From NCBI GenBank assembly GCA_003667245.1, contig RCNN01000267.1, positions 1-42,980 on the forward strand: a stretch of 42,980 bases of DNA, read 5' to 3'. The stretch is from Heterostelium multicystogenum. Its lineage: Eukaryota > Evosea > Eumycetozoa > Acytosteliales > Acytosteliaceae. Position numbers and translations under genes: made by a program. Shown piece by piece: positions 35,452 through 42,980 of this stretch. Positions within the stretch are counted from its first letter, which is position 1. Every line of letters starts with the position of its first letter. The notes beneath the pieces were generated by a model, which saw nothing but the letters and a program-made list of their open reading frames with translations, did not search any database and had not been told where the DNA came from.

Positions 35452-38400
35452 GTTCTTTGAATTGTGTTTGTTGAATATATGATTAATTCCTGTTGAACTT
35501 AATAGAGCATTCACAAACGAACCCGAAGATCGGTGGTTCTTTAAAAGTTGATTATCGCCTGTTATTTTTGAAATTTTGGAATGTTAGAATTCTATAGTCT
35601 AACATTAAATTACAATGGGAAATGAACTGCAATTCTAAACTCTAATATATAATAAATAATAACAATAACAAAAATAATAGTACAACAAAGATATTCCAAT
35701 AGCTTAAACTCTTACTATAAAATCATAATGATACAGAACACAAACAAATAAAAAAAGATAAGGAAAGAATAATACAGCTTGCTAATCAACAATTGATTGG
35801 ATATAGTTTGGTTTTGTTGGTTGTATTATTTTTGTTTGGGATTTGCTTTTATTATTTTATTATATCTAATTCTAATGTTGTTGTTGTTGTTGGTTTAGTT
35901 GGTGGGTTAAGTTAATATATGTTTATTAAAAGTAAATGGTGGTGGTGGGTTGGGTGAGTGGTAGTGGTGATAGTGGTGGTGATTGATTGTATTGTATATC
36001 TCACAAGTGACAAGCAGGGTTGGTATATATTGTGTGATAAAAGTAGTGGTTAATTTGGTTGAATTCAAAAGTGTTGACATTCAGAATCTAAACTTTGGTT
36101 GAATATTCAAATTGATCAAAAATAAAATGGTGGATGGATAAACGATTGTTGGTTTTATTGAAATACACAAGTTAAGTTGGTGATCAAACCAACAATCAAT
36201 CAAAAACAATCAACAACTATCATTTATGATGATGGACGAAACTAAGTTGATATTAACAAGAACTAGTGAATATAATAAAAATGAATGGAAAACTAACAAA
36301 GATAATCTTAATACTGTTTTGATTTTAACTTTGGAAATAGGTGGCGGTGTAGTGGGGTGCTAATGGTTATAGTGTAGTGAGTAATCGATATAATATAATT
36401 GAATGGTTTTGATTTGATTTGCCTAAGAACTTTTCTGAAGAGAATGTGGTCGACTTGTTCTTTTTCATTAATGAATTTACTTTTATTAATTTGACGCACA
36501 CCTCTCAGACAGGAATAATATGGATATTAGGGCGTCTACCAGTGGGTGGTGGTAGTAAAGCAGGAAATATCAAACAAAAACATACCAACAACAACAATAA
36601 CATTATTAATTGAGTTTACTTAAAAATAAAAAGTAATGAAAAGAAATAAAAGTGTTGTTTGGAATAACTAGACTTTTAATTTTCCAAAAGGTAACAACAT
36701 ATTATTACACTCTATTATATTATGATATTTACCACATTGGGTTTTAAATATTCTAAAATGTAAATGTAGTTGTGTATAATTATACTTGTTTTTCAAAAAT
36801 AAAATAACCAACTCAACCAATTTATTAATAAAATTATTTATTTTTAAAGTAATATATATTAATATATTATATATATGTTGGTTATTGTTATTGTTATTAT
36901 TGTTATAATTATTATTAATTATTTTATTATTATTGCATTTTGTTGTTATAGTTCTATTGTTTATCATTTTAAATATCTATCAAGTTAAATTTAGCCCACA
37001 CACACATACCAAAAAGATTAATTTATTATTACATTTTCTGTACTGAAAAATGTAGTGGCTGTGAATGTTTAAACAAACAACAGTGGTGGTGGTAGTTGAC
37101 GAATTTTATTAAGACAAGACATGATTATCAAACATGCATACATACATCACTACCTTCCATATCATATCTAATCGATATTTTTGTTATTGTTATTTTTTAA
37201 AAAATTAATGCTGACAACATGAATCACAAAATCCAATATTTAAAATTTATATGTTTAGCTCCTATCAAGCACAAATAAAAACAGACATTTAAAAGCTAAT
37301 CGATTTATTAATGTAATAAAATAGTGACAATGTTGTTGGTATGTTTAAACACAGAAATTATTTTATTATATATATATATATTTAATATAATATTTAGTAT
37401 TATTCAACTCATATAACCTGACTCTTGCAATGTGAATTGTCCTACTTTTCTTCCATAATTATTATTAAATATTATTTTGTTATAAAAATTCTTTGTTGTC
37501 AGCTCTATTATTTCGATCGTGTTTGTTTAAACAATTGTGATTTGGTTTTTGTTGTTGTTGTCTTGTTGTTGGTAGTTTGATGGTGATGAATGAAGATAGA
37601 AAAGAGGATAAACAATATATATATGCACCATAAATCTGGAGAAGTATGAATTGTATAGAAGCTGTTCTGTAATTATTTTTGCCAAAATTACCTTCTAATT
37701 TAAATCTAAAGTTGCTAACTTGAATTAATGATAAAATATAATTGTTTGTGATAAATAGCAATACTTTTAAGTTGGGTGAATTTGAATTGATGAGTTGGTT
37801 TTGCTTGTTTACTCTACTGATTAGATGATTGGTAAATGTATGGATACTTTTAAAAATAAATAATAACTATAACTGCCAGTTGCAGTACTATTTAGAAGAG
37901 GAAGAAGGATAACACAATCTGACAGTGTGTATAATTGAATCTTTGGATCTCTGAATTGATGTAAAAGTGTTTGGATGTGATCTTGTTATTATTGATTTGA
38001 TGAAGGTTGTGTGTTCTTAATCAAGTTGATTTTGAAAGATATTGGAAAAAAAACTATTGTGAGCTTAGGCTCAAATTATAAGCTTTAGCTTGTAGTGGGG
38101 TGGGAAGATGGAGGGGGGAAGGTATTTTGACAAAGTGTCAAGATTGGTACATGTTTTTTTTATTTTAAAAAATTTATCCATCCTTTGGAACAAGTGTCAT
38201 CAATAGCAACAATATTACAATGCTACTGTCTGGTGGTGATGATAATGATGATAATGTGTTGTTGTCGTTGTTGTAATGTCTGTTTAGGTATCGCCAAGAG
38301 CATCATGGCAACAAAACTCAAATCATCTTACCTGTTTTAAAATATAGCTAACAAATAATAACAACAAGATCTTTAAAATCAGCAACGGTGACAATTCAAT

Positions 38401-39007
38401 ATTGTCCTCTCTTTTGCTCTCAATCTATCTTAAATATCTAAATCTAATTTAAAATCTTATTCTTTATCTTTATTTTATTTGATCTGAATACTATTTACTA
38501 TATAAATTTAACTTTAACTATAGATCTATATTTCTATCTTATCTTAATTAATTGTAGTAGTCAAAGATATCTTGATGCTAGATGAGTGAGTGGAGTTGAG
38601 TGAATGATGATTTGCTTGTTTCGAATTTTGTTTTGTTTTGGCTTTGTTTTGTTTTGTTTTGTTTTGTTTAGGTTTAGCTAAATGCGTGAGATATAAATGA
38701 ATTAATTGAATATCATTCATATATGATGATTTTGTACATTGGGAATACAACCAACTTTAAAGTGACATTGCCGGCAAGTAGCAACGACACCCTTTCACCC
38801 CCACACCTAAAATTTCATTTCTTTTACAAAAAAATCAAGCAATCAGCAGATTTTTTATATTTTTTATTTTATTTTATTTGATTGTTTTTTAAGTTTTTTT
38901 AGTGTTTTTTTTTCTGAGCAATGGATGGATTGAATTGGTAAGCAATGATTGAAAATCAGCAATGATCGCATTTTCCTATCGCAATGGTATTTTTGCACAT
39001 ATTTCAT
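35452..39007. other. Long intergenic region, 3.5 kb
   Basis: No gene with an ATG start and coding character. It contains a G/T-rich tract GGTGGTGGGTTGGGTGAGTG (about 35938-35960) of the type bound by G-box factors in Dictyostelium, TA and ATT repeats (36850-36930, 37365-37385), a (TTTTG)n tract near 38625-38665, a small hairpin TGAGC-TTAG-GCTCA (about 38060-38073) and a G-rich tract at 38094-38122. Minus ORFs at 36308-36514 and 37480-37761 lack an ATG. The region probably holds the regulatory DNA of the PH gene. Confidence 0.5.
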
Positions 39008-39750
39008 TTACAGAGTATTGATTGATTTACTACGACTTTCCGACACTGGTCTAGACCTAAACGATGGTGAACCCTTCGTTCAATTCCAATTGATGTTGTT
39101 TCCAATTGGACGATGATTCTTGCTTAAAGTCCATATCAGTAAAGACACGATCACTGTGTGTTATCACTGTATATGATTCTCCAATTGCCTCAAACATTCC
39201 AATTATCTTTTTTATCTACATCTGTTGTACTGTCATTTTCGTCGGATGATGCTAAGGTAAAGTGATGTTCGTTTGATAGACTAGTGTTAGTGATGCATTC
39301 ATTCATTCATTTGTTTTGTTCTTTGGTTGCTTGATCTTCTTACCTCTAACGGAAACACTTATCTTGAGTTGCATTGAGGTTGTCTTTATTTTGCTAGCAT
39401 GCTCTTGGAATTTTCAATTTGGCCTTCCATCTGGAACGGACTGAAGCAACTGTGTTACATCAGTATTGAATTGTGTAGCGGCATCAGAGAGACTTCTCAC
39501 ACTGTGTATCATTGCAGATCTCGATGCACTTTTGAGTGAATCGCCAAGTGTAGTAAGATGTTCAGCAAACTTCTGTAGCAATCCAATGGACTTGGCTTTG
39601 GGCGAATCTTTAACAAAAGGGTTTTTCAAAGGAGGAATTTCACTGTTATCCTCATCTTCCTCAGTCACATTGTTATCAATGCAATAACCAAGGTCTTCGA
39701 CAACCTGATCAATAACAGCTTGTAGTTTTTTCGAATTCTGCAAATACCAT
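39008..39750 (-). CDS. Hypothetical protein, two exons, Ser-rich C-terminus
   Basis: Not recognised. Exon 1 (39750-39344) begins MVFAEFEKLQAVIDQVVEDL after removing one A from the run of six (39726-39731 on plus). It continues with an acidic patch (EEDEDNSE) and a helical stretch, KAKSIGLLQKFAEHLTTLGD. Intron 39252-39343. Exon 2 (39251-39008) reads ASSDENDSTTDVDKK, then after a frame break MFEAIGESYTVITHSDRVFT and DMDFKQESSSNWKQHQLELN. After another break it ends RSRPVSESRSKSINTL and TAA. A TGA at 39414-39416, where Trp (TGG) would fit, interrupts exon 1 but the frame stays coding beyond it. Total about 215 residues. An alternative is a shorter protein ending at 39414. Confidence 0.55.
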
Positions 39751-39991
39751 CTCTTTGTTTTGTTTTGATTTGCTTAATTATATAATATATTACAACTAAT
39801 AAATAAATATAATGATGATGATTGATTGATTGATTGAATTTAAAATGGTGTGATCTTTTGGTCGGAGCTGTTCAGGTGTGGTATTGAAATGGTCAGTCAA
39901 GTCACTCACACCACACTTTAAAATTAAAAAACAGCAAATAACAGTAGAAATAACAGTGGCATGATTTGAAAAAAAAAAATAAATTAATGGT

Positions 39992-42323
<2,332 letters not shown>

Positions 42324-42980
42324 TTATAAGATTGTTGGTGGTAGAGGTGCTGAAGCTTTCAATCAACATTCACTCTATTATAAAAAACTATCAGTCGGTC
42401 GTTGTCGTTTTTTTTGCAATTTTCTTTCATTTAATTGATTAATTTCTTTTTATTTTTATGCAGAAAAAAATCAAAAATGTATTAAAAAATGACTACAAGG
42501 TGTTGTGGAATAAAAAATAAATATATTTGTCATCCTGAATGAGTATCATCCAATTCACTTAAGACTTCTAACTCCTAATTTATATGATTATCCATTTTGT
42601 TTATTCTTCAAAATATAATTTAGTATTGTTATAGTTTTCTTACTAATCCATGATTTACATGTAATTCACATGATCCCTTTAATATTTATTAATAAAAAAA
42701 TTATATCTATAATGAATCCTAGAATATTCAATTATCTATAAAGAATCAATAAAAAAGTTCTTACTTTACCTAATTTATTTTATAAATTAGTTTTATAACT
42801 ATCTAAGTTTCGAAACAAATTTTTATTAACCAATGAAGCCATCTTATTTCAATATAAGGTGTAGATCTTTACAAGATGGAATTTTGAGAAAGTTGTAATT
42901 CATTTCCAAACTAAACCTTCCTAGTAATGGGATATTTATAATTTATCTTGATCTAAAAAATTAATTATATATATTAGACC
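42324..42980. other. Intergenic upstream of dhx15
   Basis: AT-rich, no gene seen up to the window end. T-rich tracts near 42405-42470 lie just upstream of the dhx15 start. Confidence 0.6.

Noticed and set aside
36308..36514. Minus-strand open frame of about 70 codons (QINKSKFINEKEQVDHILF...)
   Set aside because: No ATG start, no recognised family; kept only as a note within the intergenic entry.
37480..37761. Minus-strand 93-codon ORF
   Set aside because: Starts at TTG with no ATG anywhere in frame; part looks coding but evidence is insufficient.

Overview
The window reads as nuclear DNA of a dictyostelid social amoeba. Intergenic DNA is extremely AT-rich and full of AAT/ATT and homopolymer runs. 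Introns are short and AT-rich with GTATGT/GTAAGT donors, and coding regions carry long Asn, Gln, Ser or Pro runs. Gene content is ordinary eukaryotic housekeeping (AP-2 mu, Prp28/DDX23, Prp43/DHX15, eS1, NSRP1, DCAF4, SCFD2), and a snoRNA candidate has a DUSE-like upstream element. Coding regions use many C-ending codons, so the species is probably not D. discoideum itself. I cannot name the species.

Layout. 1-2076: AT-rich leader. 2077-5698 (+): PP2C-type phosphatase. 5966-6045 (-): tRNA-Leu(CAA). 6285-7867 (+): Gfo/Idh/MocA oxidoreductase. 7921-8420 (-): PC4/Sub1 protein with an apparent mitochondrial presequence. 9111-9275 (-): decayed SH2-like fragment. 9649-9962 (+): His-rich small protein. 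10081-10670 (-): unrecognised gene relic. 10906-10985 (-): tRNA-Ser(UGA). 11198-12033 (+): NSRP1. 12096-12176 (-): box C/D snoRNA candidate. 12439-14089 (-): AP-2 mu. 14642-17128 (-): SCFD2-like Sec1 protein. 17875-19348 (+): ribosomal protein eS1. 21843-22579 (+): ankyrin protein. 23171-25908 (+): DDX23/Prp28. 25972-26682 (-): C2-domain protein. 27688-29401 (+): DCAF4-like WD40 protein. 30517-33639 (+): large LRR protein. 33738-35451 (-): PH-domain protein. 39008-39750 (-): unknown protein. 39992-42323 (-): DHX15/Prp43.

No operon or dedicated gene cluster is evident. Three genes are RNA-splicing factors (NSRP1, DDX23, DHX15), but they are far apart on different strands and I read this as chance.

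Most coding sequences are broken by one-base indels, many in short homopolymers and in both directions, including in genes that must be essential. The C2 and DCAF4 genes are clean. I read the breaks as sequencing or assembly errors, not pseudogenes or programmed frameshifting, so the gene spans below cross them. I did not find a convincing undescribed multi-gene system. The most interesting items are the box C/D snoRNA candidate, the mitochondrially targeted PC4 protein, two coding-like minus-strand relics, and a T-arm-like hairpin cluster beside tRNA-Ser.
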